Part shown: positions 7,742 to 15,377 of the stretch, piece after piece
How the letters are laid out: the number at the start of each line of letters is the position of its first letter
Position numbering within the stretch: the first letter of the stretch is position 1
Origin: Rhodobacteraceae bacterium UBA2776
GTDB lineage: Bacteria > Pseudomonadota > Alphaproteobacteria > Rhodobacterales > Rhodobacteraceae
DNA: 25,844 nt
Assembly (NCBI GenBank): GCA_002352425.1
Contig: DEIK01000021.1
Span: 1 to 25,844, forward strand
Reading direction: 5' to 3'
The notes under the pieces: model-generated
What the model saw: the letters and a program-made list of their open reading frames with translations, nothing else
What the model was told of the DNA's origin: nothing
The model's database searches: none
Position numbers and translations under genes: made by a program

Positions 7742-8303
7742 TTTGCGAACTGCGACGACTGGGGTCCGCATCAAATTTTTGAGACCCTCAATACTTGCTT
7801 GCCAGAGGAAGCTGTGGTGATCGCGGATAGCGGCGCACACCGGATTTTGCTCAGCCAGATGTAGCAGTGCAAGCGCCCCAATTCCCTGCTGCAGTTGGCT
7901 GCGTTTTGCACAATGGGCGTCGCCGTGCCGCTGGCGATTGGTTATAAACGGGCCGCCCCTGACACGCCGGTTGTGGCGGTGGTGGGGGATGCGGGCTTTG
8001 ACATGACGGCGGGCGATCTGGCGACCCTGCGCGATATGCAGGTGCCCGTGGTGATCGTGGTGCCGGTGGACAATGCATTGGCATTGATCGAGAAAAAGCC
8101 AACCGCGATGCAGTTGGCAAACCACGGGGTGCAGTTTGTCGGCACCGACATTGTCGCAGTGGCGCAGGCTTATGGCGGTATCGGCGAAGTGGTTGAAAGT
8201 GCGCAAGGTTTGCAAGCGGCGTTCAAAGGCCGGTTTGGCGCGCGACATTTTCACGGTTTTGGCCTGTCCGATTGACAAGGCGGATTACAACGCCGCGTTT
8301 TAG
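7742..8303 (+). pseudogene. Thiamine-diphosphate enzyme (acetolactate-synthase-like), C-terminal remnant
   Basis: From about 7751 the plus strand encodes the C-terminal PYR/PP-type domain of a ThDP-dependent enzyme: CDDWGPHQIFETL, EEAVVIADSGAHRILL, then an in-frame TAG at 7862-7864 where a Trp codon would fit. It continues through the cofactor region GDAGFDMTAGDLATLRDMQV with the D-N pair of the GDG-N motif, and NALALIEKK. Near 8225 the frame changes once more, to GLARDIFTVLACPIDKADYN and a TAG at 8301-8303. The N-terminal two thirds are absent. The GDG of the motif reads GDA. The class resembles acetolactate-synthase-like large subunits; its substrate is unknown. One stop, one frameshift and a large truncation make it a remnant. 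Confidence 0.75.
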
Positions 8304-8355
8304 GACGCCGTAACGCCGCATTGGACGTGGTTTTTGCGGGCTCAGCCCGATGCCT

Positions 8356-8802
8356 CTATTCGCTGGGTTGGCCTGTATCCGGTTCAGTGTGCATCGGTAC
8401 GGGGAAGATCACATCATAGGCCCAGCTGTAAACAAAGGTATAGACCATAAAGAACAGCGAGAATGAAACGTCCATCAGGAAGGCCTGAAGCAAAGAAATT
8501 TCTAGAAACCAAGCAATGAAGGGCATCAAAGCCAGCAACAATCCCAGTTCAAAAAGAACGGCGTGCAGGATCCGTGCATAGACGGATTTTTGTACATATC
8601 CCAAGTGGCGCTGCATTGCGTGGTCAAAGAGCAGGTTAAAGAAGTAGTTCCAAACGGTCGCAAGGGTTGCGCCAACAATTGCTATGACGCCGATATTTTG
8701 CATCGGATGGTCGTAGATCCATGCGCCCAATGGCGTCACAATCGCCAGCCCGATAAGCTCAAATCCTACGGCCTGACGGATACGGTCACGGGTGTTGCGC
8801 AT
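8356..8802 (-). CDS. PACE-family efflux transporter (paired BTP domains)
   Basis: Small inner-membrane proton-coupled exporter of the proteobacterial antimicrobial compound efflux family (AceI type). There are four hydrophobic helices in two repeats. All four family motifs are visible: R-I-R-x4-F-E in helix 1 (E15, matching the essential AceI glutamate), W51-N52-x2-F-N-x2-F-D in helix 2, R77-x2-H80-x4-E85 in helix 3, and the Y-x3-Y-D segment in helix 4. I place the start at 8802, giving 148 residues, because it matches the AceI N-terminus and has GGAAA upstream; an ATG four codons earlier (8814) is possible. It stands alone on the minus strand, so the natural substrate is unknown; in this family it is often a diamine or a cationic biocide. 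Confidence 0.9.
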   Translation of the reverse strand: MRNTRDRIRQAVGFELIGLAIVTPLGAWIYDHPMQNIGVIAIVGATLATVWNYFFNLLFDHAMQRHLGYVQKSVYARILHAVLFELGLLLALMPFIAWFLEISLLQAFLMDVSFSLFFMVYTFVYSWAYDVIFPVPMHTEPDTGQPSE

Positions 8803-8933
8803 GGTGTTTTCCATTCATCTTAGTGACTTTTCAAACGGTTACCTGAAATGGCGATCGTCTTGCGCCTCTGCGGGAGTATTGCTTTGATGGCTGTCGGAGC
8901 AGAACGGGGCAGCATTTTCCGCTGGCCTCTGTA

Positions 8934-10688
8934 TTATTTGCCAGAAATAATGTCTTCCAGCCGTGCGTAATCATCTTCTCGGTATTCCTGAATGACGCAG
9001 AGGATGTCATCTTCTTCCACGCCCAGTGATTTCAAGGCGATGCTGCCCAGTTGCAAGCTGGATTCGGCGGCTTCAGATACAACGGCTGTGGCGCCAATTT
9101 GTTCCAGCTCCAACGTGCTGCTGCGGTCGCGAGCGCGTACCAGTATGGGCAAGTCGGGGTAGTGGCTGCGCAGGGCGGCGACCACACGGCGGGTGACTTT
9201 GGGTTTGTCCAGTGTCACCAGCGCCATTCTGGCTCGTCCGGCGCCGACTGATTGCAGCACGTTAATCTGGTCGGCGTCGCCATAATAGACCGACACGCCG
9301 CGTTCGCGGCATTTGGCGACACGGGCTTGGTCAAGGTCCAGCGCCACATAGGGTATGCCAGCGTCCGACATGACTTTGGCGACGGTTTGGCCGACGCGGC
9401 CGAAACCGGCGATTAACACATGATCATTAACGTCTTCCAAGTCGGGGCCAAACGAGTCTTGTGGCGTGTGGGCATCCGGACGCAACCGGTTGCCAATGTG
9501 TTTTCCGGCGTAAAACATCAAAGGGGTCGCGACCATTGTGAGGGTGATGACCGCCATCAAGATTTGCGCAACATCCTGTGTGATCAGGCTAAGCGCCATG
9601 GCCGCTCCGAGCAAAACAAAGCCGAATTCACCGCCTTGGGACAGGGCAAACCCCGTTCTGGTCGAGGTGCTAAGCGGCATGCCCGTAAGATGGCAAAGCC
9701 CTGTTGTTATTAAGGTTTTTAGCCCCATGAGTGTGACAGCAAGCAGCAGGATAATGCCTAGGTTCCCAATGATAAAGCTGATGTCGATCGACATGCCGAT
9801 GGTCATGAAAAACAATCCCAGCAGGATGCCGCGAAAGGGGCGGATGTCGGTCTCGATCTGGTGCCGATATTCGGTTTCGGCCAGTAAAAGCCCTGCCAAA
9901 AGTGCGCCCATTTCCATCGACAGCCCGGCCAAAGTCATGACCCAGCCCATACCCAGCACCACCAACAAGGTGGTGGCGACGAACAACTCGGCGCTGCGCA
10001 TGCTGGCGATCATCCGGTAAAGCGGGCGGAGGGCAAAGCGGCCAAACCCAAAGGTTACGATCAAGGCGGCCCCGCCTTTGAGCGCAGCGAACCCAAAGGC
10101 CTCGATGAACGACGCGCCCTCGGCCCCCAATAGGGTGACCAAAATCAATAAGGGCACTACGGCGATATCTTGCAAAAGCAGGATTGCGAATGTGGTCAGG
10201 CCAAAGCGCGTGGCCCGTTCGCCACGCTCAACAAGCAGTTGCAAGACAAAGGCGGTGGATGACAGAGCAAGCCCGCCGCCGATAATGGTCGCGGCCCCAA
10301 AGGTTTGGCCCTGCAAATAGGCCAGGGCGCCGATTGCCCCGCCCGTGATTAACACCTGTAGACTGCCCAGCCCGAATACCTTGCTGCCAAGGGCCCTAAG
10401 ACGCGAGATCGAAAGCTCTAGCCCGATCATGAACAACAGGAACACAACGCCCAGTTCGGCCAGCGTGTGCGCCGCCCCAGTGTCACCGATCAGCGCAAAA
10501 CCATAAGGCCCGATGAGAATCCCCGCCGCTAAATACCCCAGAATCGGGCTGGAGCGCAGGTGCTGGAAAGTTGGCACCACAACCACGGCTGCGGTCAGAA
10601 AAATCAACACGTCGAGCAGATATTCTGAATGGCCCAATTTTTGCTCCTCGCGGGTTTTATTGGCGTTTGCAGCTATAGGTGAACTCAT
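8934..10688 (-). CDS. Monovalent cation:proton antiporter, CPA2 family with RCK domain
   Basis: Inner-membrane potassium or sodium/proton exchanger of the Kef type. After a short hydrophilic N-terminus come about a dozen membrane helices (about residues 25-395), starting with LLDVLIFLTAAVVVVP and including the LGYLAAGILIGP signature. A cytoplasmic Rossmann-type TrkA-N/RCK domain follows from about residue 423 (HVLIAGFGRVGQ, then an acidic D-L-D at the end of strand 2), which normally gates the channel by binding NAD(H) or glutathione adducts. No KefF/KefG partner is nearby. Neither possible start has a convincing ribosome site: ATG at 10688 (584 residues, used here) or GTG at 10703 (589 residues). 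Whether it moves K+ or Na+ cannot be read from sequence. Confidence 0.92.
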   Translation of the reverse strand: MSSPIAANANKTREEQKLGHSEYLLDVLIFLTAAVVVVPTFQHLRSSPILGYLAAGILIGPYGFALIGDTGAAHTLAELGVVFLLFMIGLELSISRLRALGSKVFGLGSLQVLITGGAIGALAYLQGQTFGAATIIGGGLALSSTAFVLQLLVERGERATRFGLTTFAILLLQDIAVVPLLILVTLLGAEGASFIEAFGFAALKGGAALIVTFGFGRFALRPLYRMIASMRSAELFVATTLLVVLGMGWVMTLAGLSMEMGALLAGLLLAETEYRHQIETDIRPFRGILLGLFFMTIGMSIDISFIIGNLGIILLLAVTLMGLKTLITTGLCHLTGMPLSTSTRTGFALSQGGEFGFVLLGAAMALSLITQDVAQILMAVITLTMVATPLMFYAGKHIGNRLRPDAHTPQDSFGPDLEDVNDHVLIAGFGRVGQTVAKVMSDAGIPYVALDLDQARVAKCRERGVSVYYGDADQINVLQSVGAGRARMALVTLDKPKVTRRVVAALRSHYPDLPILVRARDRSSTLELEQIGATAVVSEAAESSLQLGSIALKSLGVEEDDILCVIQEYREDDYARLEDIISGK

Positions 10689-10703
10689 CGCAACATTGTT
10701 CAC

Positions 10704-10920
10704 AAAGTCAACGGTTTATGCTTATTCGTGAAAAACGACCGCTTTATTACACTGTCGGTAAAATTCGAATTATTTTTCAAAAATCGGCATTTTGGTAACG
10801 GATCGTTCAGCTCATTTATGCGAAAACAACGTTGCCCCCCTTGCAGGGGTCCGAGCGCACAACTAAGACTTGGGGAAGGAAACTCGCGCAAGTTAGAGCG
10901 ACAGAAGCAGGCAGGTAAAT
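10704..10920 (+). promoter_or_regulatory. Spacer and leader ahead of clpP
   Basis: This spacer separates the divergent antiporter and clpP genes. It holds a GGGG/CCCC mini-hairpin (CCCC at 10837-10840, GGGG at 10846-10849) and, close to the clpP start, a dyad ACTTG (10868-10872) / CAAGT (10889-10893) with partly matching flanks. The left half is AT-rich and is the likely site of both promoters. I could not identify a clear sigma-70 or heat-shock promoter by eye. Confidence 0.35.
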
Positions 10921-11565
10921 ATGTACAATCCAATTAACGATCCAGTTGACTATTTGACCAATGATTTGGTGCCAATGGTGGTTGAGCAAACCGCGCGCGG
11001 CGAACGGGCCTATGATATTTTCTCGCGCCTGTTGAAAGAACGGATTATTTTTCTGACCGGACAGGTGCACGATGGTATGGCCAGCTTGATTGTGGCCCAG
11101 CTTTTGCATCTTGAAGCGGACAACCCGAAAAAAGAGATTTCGATGTATATCAACTCGCCAGGTGGCGTGGTGACATCGGGTCTGTCGATTTACGACACGA
11201 TGCAATACATCAAGCCGAAGGTTTCGACCTTGGTGATTGGGCAAGCGGCCAGCATGGGCTCGGTCCTGTCGGTTGCCGGAGCGCCCGGCATGCGGTTTGC
11301 CCTGCCCAACGCCCGTATCATGGTGCATCAGCCCTCCGGCGGATACCAAGGCCAAGCCACTGACATCATGATCCATGCGGCCGAGACCCAAAAGGTTAAA
11401 GATCAGCTGCACAAGATTTACGTCAAGCACACAGGGCAATCGCTGAAAGCCGTCGAAAAGGCGCTGGATCGGGATAATTTCATGACCGCCGAAGAGGCGC
11501 TGGCATGGGGCCATCTGGATGAAATCGTTGAGAACCGGCCGGCAACGGACGAAGATGACGGTTGA
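10921..11565 (+). CDS. clpP: ATP-dependent Clp protease, proteolytic subunit
   Basis: Serine peptidase subunit that forms the double-heptamer barrel fed by ClpX or ClpA; degrades unfolded and tagged cytoplasmic proteins. It has 214 residues, full length. The catalytic triad is visible at S111 (GQAASMGS), H136 (MVHQPSGG) and D185 (LDRDNFM), the same numbering as the unprocessed E. coli enzyme. The oligomerisation region and the hydrophobic pocket residues for IGF loops appear normal. The ribosome site is weak (GGCAGG). clpX follows 147 bases downstream on the same strand with a hairpin between them. Like other alphaproteobacterial ClpP it would be made with a short N-terminal propeptide that is auto-cleaved. 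Confidence 0.97.
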   Translation: MYNPINDPVDYLTNDLVPMVVEQTARGERAYDIFSRLLKERIIFLTGQVHDGMASLIVAQLLHLEADNPKKEISMYINSPGGVVTSGLSIYDTMQYIKPKVSTLVIGQAASMGSVLSVAGAPGMRFALPNARIMVHQPSGGYQGQATDIMIHAAETQKVKDQLHKIYVKHTGQSLKAVEKALDRDNFMTAEEALAWGHLDEIVENRPATDEDDG

Positions 11566-11610
11566 TCCGTTCCTTGGGCGCCGATGATTTTGGCGTTGTA
11601 GACAAAAACT

Positions 11611-11641
11611 GACTGCCCTAAGCTGAACGGCGGGGGCAGTC
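11611..11641 (+). terminator. Hairpin between clpP and clpX
   Basis: A perfect 8-base stem, GACTGCCC (11611-11618) with GGGCAGTC (11634-11641), encloses a 15-base loop and is followed by TTT. The T tract is short, so it may be a partial terminator or an RNA-processing/stability hairpin that lets clpP exceed clpX. The pairing is seen; its function is inferred. Confidence 0.5.
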
Positions 11642-11712
11642 TTTGCGAAACGGTTCGGGGCAATTCGGGCCGTTTACGACCGAAACAGATTTTGAGCCAC
11701 TAGAGGTGCATC

Positions 11713-12981
11713 ATGGCGGACAATTCAACCAGCGACAGCAAGAACACGCTTTATTGTTCTTTTTGCGGCAAAAGCCAACATGAGGTTCGCAAACTGATTG
11801 CGGGACCAACTGTGTTTATCTGTGATGAATGCGTTGAGTTGTGCATGGACATCATCCGCGAGGAAACCAAAACCGCGGGTCTGAAATCCAGCGAAGGTGT
11901 GCCAACACCCAAGGAAATCTGTGAAGTTCTGGACGATTATGTTATCGGCCAGTTCCACGCCAAACGGGTTTTGTCCGTGGCGGTTCACAACCATTACAAA
12001 CGCCTGAACCACGGCGGCAAATCCGGCGACATCGAGTTGGCGAAATCCAACATCATGCTGATTGGTCCAACGGGTTGTGGTAAAACACTGTTGGCGCAAA
12101 CGTTGGCGCGGATTTTGGATGTGCCATTCACAATGGCCGATGCGACCACATTGACCGAGGCTGGTTATGTCGGTGAAGATGTTGAAAACATTATTCTAAA
12201 GCTACTTCAAGCGTCTGAATATAACGTCGAGCGCGCGCAGCGCGGCATCGTTTACATTGACGAAGTTGATAAGATTACCCGCAAATCTGACAACCCGTCC
12301 ATCACCCGCGATGTGTCGGGCGAGGGTGTGCAACAGGCTTTGTTGAAAATCATGGAGGGCACAGTTGCCTCTGTGCCGCCGCAAGGCGGACGTAAACATC
12401 CGCAGCAGGAATTCCTGCAAGTGGACACCACTGATATTTTATTCATCTGTGGCGGGGCTTTCTCGGGTCTTGAAAAAATCATTTCACAGCGGGGCAAGGG
12501 CTCGGCCATTGGGTTTGGCGCTGATGTTCAGGACGATGAGGATCGCGGCGTTGGTGAAATGCTGACGGATCTGGAACCAGAAGATCTGTTGAAATTTGGC
12601 CTGATCCCTGAATTTGTGGGCCGCTTACCGGTGATTGCGACGCTGACCGATCTGGATGAGAGCGCGCTTGTCACCATTTTGACCCAGCCGAAAAATGCGC
12701 TTGTGAAGCAATACCAACGCCTGTTCGAACTGGAAGAAGCCAAGCTGACCTTCACCGAGGATGCGCTGACCGCCATCGCCAAGCGGGCGATCGAGCGTAA
12801 AACTGGCGCGCGGGGTTTGCGCTCTATCATGGAAGACATTTTGCTGGACACGATGTTCGACCTGCCGGGTCTGGAAAATATCGACGAAGTTGTGGTCAAC
12901 GAAGAGGCGGTTGGGCCTGATGCCAACCCGCTGTTGATTTACGCCGAGGGCGGTAAAAAAGAAGAAGCCAGCGCCAGCTAA
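11713..12981 (+). CDS. clpX: ATP-dependent Clp protease, ATP-binding subunit ClpX
   Basis: AAA+ unfoldase that recognises substrates, unfolds them with ATP and threads them into ClpP. It has 422 residues. The N-terminal zinc-binding domain has C15, C18, C37 and C40. Walker A is GPTGCGKT (118-125), Walker B is IVYIDEVDK (D183-E184), the pore loop follows GYVGED, the ClpP-docking loop has the IGF tripeptide in SAIGFGAD, and the sensor-2 region carries GARGLRS. All elements are present and intact. A potential promoter could lie within the 147-base spacer after clpP, but the hairpin there suggests differential expression from a shared transcript. The next gene (Rid family) begins 17 bases after the stop. 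Confidence 0.97.
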   Translation: MADNSTSDSKNTLYCSFCGKSQHEVRKLIAGPTVFICDECVELCMDIIREETKTAGLKSSEGVPTPKEICEVLDDYVIGQFHAKRVLSVAVHNHYKRLNHGGKSGDIELAKSNIMLIGPTGCGKTLLAQTLARILDVPFTMADATTLTEAGYVGEDVENIILKLLQASEYNVERAQRGIVYIDEVDKITRKSDNPSITRDVSGEGVQQALLKIMEGTVASVPPQGGRKHPQQEFLQVDTTDILFICGGAFSGLEKIISQRGKGSAIGFGADVQDDEDRGVGEMLTDLEPEDLLKFGLIPEFVGRLPVIATLTDLDESALVTILTQPKNALVKQYQRLFELEEAKLTFTEDALTAIAKRAIERKTGARGLRSIMEDILLDTMFDLPGLENIDEVVVNEEAVGPDANPLLIYAEGGKKEEASAS

Positions 12982-12998
12982 AGCGAGCCTTTTTTGGT

Positions 12999-13379
12999 AT
13001 GACGATCAAGCGACTCTCGTCCGGATCCGCCTATGAGCCGAAAATCGGTTACTGCCGTGCGGTTGTGGCTGACGGATGGGTGTTCGTGGCGGGCACAGTG
13101 GGCAATGATCATGCCACAATGACGACACCGCAAAGCGTTGTAGAGCAGTGCAATTTGGCATTGGGCCATATTCAAGCAGCGCTTGAAACGGCCGGCGCGT
13201 CATTTGCCGATGTGGTAAGGGTGAATTACACCCTGCCTGACCGCAATGATTTTGAGGCCTGTTGGCCCAGTTTACGCAAAGCATTTGGCGATAATCCACC
13301 TGCCGCGACGATGATTCAGGCCGGATTGATCGACCCTGCGATGAAAATCGAGATCGAAGTGACGGCACGCCTGCCATAA
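12999..13379 (+). CDS. Rid-family (YjgF/YER057c/UK114) protein
   Basis: Small trimeric Rid-family protein of 126 residues. The Rid fold is apparent: YCRAVVADGWVFVAGT near the start, the SVVEQCNLALGHIQAAL helix, FADVVRVNYTL, and the closing EIEVTARLP strand. True RidA uses an Arg just before the V-E-I-E strand for imine and enamine hydrolysis; here that position is Lys (M-K-I-E-I-E), so 2-aminoacrylate deaminase activity should not be assumed. It follows clpX closely, with 17 bases between them and a poor ribosome site. A second Rid-type gene exists in broken form at 5006-5394, but the two are clearly diverged. Exact role unknown. Confidence 0.85.
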   Translation: MTIKRLSSGSAYEPKIGYCRAVVADGWVFVAGTVGNDHATMTTPQSVVEQCNLALGHIQAALETAGASFADVVRVNYTLPDRNDFEACWPSLRKAFGDNPPAATMIQAGLIDPAMKIEIEVTARLP

Positions 13380-13457
13380 ATCGCCTGAAAACGCTCTGAC
13401 CACTGGACCTTGGCGCTGGGTTGGTCCATATCTGTGTCAGACACTTTGGAGAGCAAC

Positions 13458-13832
13458 ATGCGTTCAATTCTTCGACTTTTGACATGGTATCACGGCCAAA
13501 CGCTGGGCACGCGGATTTTCACGTGGCGCAATGGCGTTAAGGTTGGCGAAGACGAAAACGGCAATGTCTACTATGAAACCCGTAACGGCAAACGTCGCTG
13601 GGTTTGCTATGCCGACATTCCCGAGGCGACCATGGTCCCGCCAGATTGGCACGGTTGGCTGCATTTCACATGGGATCAACCACCAACAGAGGCGCCGTTG
13701 ACCCACAAAAAATGGGAAAAACCACATCAAGTCAACTTGACCGGTTCAAACGAAGCCTATGCGCCTGCGGGCTCGATGAGCAACGTGGCCCCGAAAGAAC
13801 GCCGCGACTATGATGCTTGGCAGCCTGAATAA
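13458..13832 (+). CDS. NADH:ubiquinone oxidoreductase NDUFA12-family subunit
   Basis: Homologue of the mitochondrial complex I accessory subunit NDUFA12 (B17.2), found in alphaproteobacterial complex I as a peripheral assembly or stability subunit at the membrane-arm junction. 124 residues. Typical features: the N-terminal HGQTLGTRIFTW stretch, VGEDENGNVYYE, RRWVCY and the PPDWHGWLHF motif. The ATG at 13458 has a GGAGAG ribosome site; a longer frame begins upstream but lacks one. It stands next to mlaD and the DUF2155 gene, a grouping that is common in alphaproteobacteria, and far from the main nuo genes. Cytoplasmic side of the inner membrane. Confidence 0.93.
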   Translation: MRSILRLLTWYHGQTLGTRIFTWRNGVKVGEDENGNVYYETRNGKRRWVCYADIPEATMVPPDWHGWLHFTWDQPPTEAPLTHKKWEKPHQVNLTGSNEAYAPAGSMSNVAPKERRDYDAWQPE

Positions 13833-13835
13833 CCA

Positions 13836-14288
13836 ATGTCGGAATCACGCACAGAAGTATTGGTCGGCGGGGCTGTTTTGGCAGTCGCTGTCGGGTTTTT
13901 GATTTATGCGGGGCAGGCCACCGGCTTTGCGCCGACCAAGAGCAACGACTATGCGCTGAGCGCCAGTTTTCGATCTGGCGAAGGTGTCACGATCGGCACA
14001 GATGTGCGCCTTGCCGGTGTCAAAATCGGCACAGTACGCGGCATGTCACTGAATCAGCAAACCTACCGCGCCGATACGGTTTTGACCGTCAAAGACGGGG
14101 TGTTGATCCCGGATGACAGCACGGTCGTGATCTCGTCCGAAGGGTTGCTCGGCGGAAGTTTCATTGAGATTTTCCCAGGTGGTTCCCTTGAAAACTTTGC
14201 AGCAGGCGACGAAATTTTGGACACTCAAGGCGCTGTCAGTTTGGTGTCGCTGTTGATGAAGTTTGTATCGGGAAGCGAAGACGAATGA
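13836..14288 (+). CDS. mlaD: Outer-membrane lipid asymmetry protein MlaD (MCE domain)
   Basis: Periplasmic substrate-binding component of the Mla phospholipid transporter, anchored in the inner membrane. 150 residues: a single N-terminal membrane helix (about residues 8-26) followed by one MCE domain (about 38-115) with FRSGEGVTIGTDVRLAGVKIG and the SSEGLLGGSFIEI strand. The gene starts 3 bases after the NDUFA12-family stop and overlaps the next start by ATGA, so it is translated from one message with both neighbours. The other Mla components (MlaE, MlaF, MlaC) are not in the window. No defects seen. Confidence 0.94.
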   Translation: MSESRTEVLVGGAVLAVAVGFLIYAGQATGFAPTKSNDYALSASFRSGEGVTIGTDVRLAGVKIGTVRGMSLNQQTYRADTVLTVKDGVLIPDDSTVVISSEGLLGGSFIEIFPGGSLENFAAGDEILDTQGAVSLVSLLMKFVSGSEDE

Positions 14289-14641
14289 GACCGGCACTGG
14301 CTCTTTTTCTGTTGTTTATCGCGGGTCCGGCCCTTGCCCAAGATGTCACCACAGCCAATGGCGTGATTCTGCGTGGGTTGGATAAGGTCGACGGCAGTTT
14401 GACCGATATTGAATTGGCTACAGGACAAAGCGGCGATTATGGCCGTTTGAACATCACCTTGGGTGAATGCCGCTATCCTGCTGGCAACCCGTCGGGCAAT
14501 GCCTATGCGGAGTTGACGATACGGGAGCGGGGGGGCGAGGCGCCTGTGTTTTCAGGCTGGATGATTTCGGCGACACCGGCGCTCAATGCGCTGGATCATG
14601 CGCGCTATGACGTCTGGGTGTTGCGCTGCAAAACCGAATAG
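14285..14641 (+). CDS. DUF2155 domain protein, exported
   Basis: Exported alphaproteobacterial protein of unknown function. 118 residues with a signal peptide: Arg at position 2, a hydrophobic core, then ALA at residues 16-18 before Q-D, a good signal peptidase I site. The mature part carries the DUF2155 pattern: VILRGLDKVDGSLTDIELATG, the NITLGECRYP segment with one Cys, and a C-terminal FSGWM-x-SATPALNALDHARYDVWVL-x-C with a second conserved Cys, so a disulfide is possible. Start overlaps mlaD by four bases. Its 3' end overlaps aat by 37 bases in convergent orientation. Periplasmic by prediction. Confidence 0.92.
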   Translation: MRPALALFLLFIAGPALAQDVTTANGVILRGLDKVDGSLTDIELATGQSGDYGRLNITLGECRYPAGNPSGNAYAELTIRERGGEAPVFSGWMISATPALNALDHARYDVWVLRCKTE

Positions 14642-15246
14642 GCGCTGGGTGTTTCTACTTGGCGTAAAAAATCCGCCTCCTGTGACAGGGCTTGTTCCAG
14701 CAGCAAATGATATGCGTCCTGCGGGATTTCCACAGCGCCCAATGAAGCCAGATGCGGCGTGATGAACTGCGTGTCAAACAGGGTGAACCCACCGATGCGC
14801 AAGCGATCTACCAAGTAGGCCAGCGCGATTTTTGAGGCATCTGTGCGCTGCGAAAACATGCTTTCGCCAAAGAAAGCGCCGCCTATCGACAATCCGTATA
14901 CGCCCCCCACAAGCACGTCGCCATCCCAGACCTCTTGAGAATGAGCAAAGCCCATTTCGTGCAGTTGTTCATATAATTCCAGTAGCGGGGCATTGATCCA
15001 TGTTTGTTCGCGTGCTGCGCAACCAGCGATCACGTCCATGAACGCGGTATTTGTTCGAATAGTGAAAGGTTCGCCACGCATTCGACGCGCCAAGCTGCGA
15101 GAAATGTGGAAATTATCCAACTCAAACACACCGCGGAACTGCGGATCTACCCAAAAAAGTTCGGGATCATCGCGTGTTTCCGCCATCGGAAAGATGCCTG
15201 ACGCATAGGCTTGCAGCATAAGGTCCGGGGTTAGGGGGTTGGTCAT
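14605..15246 (-). CDS. aat: Leucyl/phenylalanyl-tRNA-protein transferase
   Basis: Adds Leu or Phe from aminoacyl-tRNA to proteins with N-terminal Arg or Lys, marking them for ClpAPS degradation in the N-end-rule pathway; cytoplasmic. From the ATG at 15246 the protein has 213 residues: LMLQAYASGIFPMAE with W-V-D-P downstream, the EVWDGDVLVGGVYGLSIG core, FFGESMFS and LVDRLRIGGFTLFDTQFITPHL, all family hallmarks. An upstream ATG (15303) would add 19 residues with no counterpart in the family. The gene converges on the DUF2155 gene with 37 bases of overlap, which forces a constraint on both C-termini. ClpP lies a few kilobases upstream, a fitting but not operonic association. Confidence 0.95.
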   Translation of the reverse strand: MTNPLTPDLMLQAYASGIFPMAETRDDPELFWVDPQFRGVFELDNFHISRSLARRMRGEPFTIRTNTAFMDVIAGCAAREQTWINAPLLELYEQLHEMGFAHSQEVWDGDVLVGGVYGLSIGGAFFGESMFSQRTDASKIALAYLVDRLRIGGFTLFDTQFITPHLASLGAVEIPQDAYHLLLEQALSQEADFLRQVETPSAYSVLQRNTQTS

Positions 15247-15377
15247 GGTTTCGTCATACTCTGAGCATTCTTGGGGCTTTTTCATTTTGCAAATAGGTCG
15301 CAAAGGCCGTTTGCCGTTTACAGGCTGTTGTATTCGGTTTTAATGTTGCTGTGAAACACAATAAAGAAAGTCATACC

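Noticed and set aside
7727..8278. Minus-strand frame of 183 codons opposite the ThDP remnant
   Set aside because: Composition of a shadow; the plus strand holds recognisable ThDP enzyme motifs despite its lesions.
8337..8349. CGGGC-TCA-GCCCG hairpin as a terminator of the PACE gene
   Set aside because: On neither strand is the stem followed by a T run; the T run precedes it on the plus strand.
10728..10937. Small plus-strand frame of 69 codons overlapping the clpP start
   Set aside because: No ribosome site, no family, and it crosses the clpP leader and start in another frame.
10967..10986. TTGACCA and TGGT strings in clpP resembling a RutR site
   Set aside because: Half-sites are wrongly spaced, not symmetric, and lie within coding sequence.
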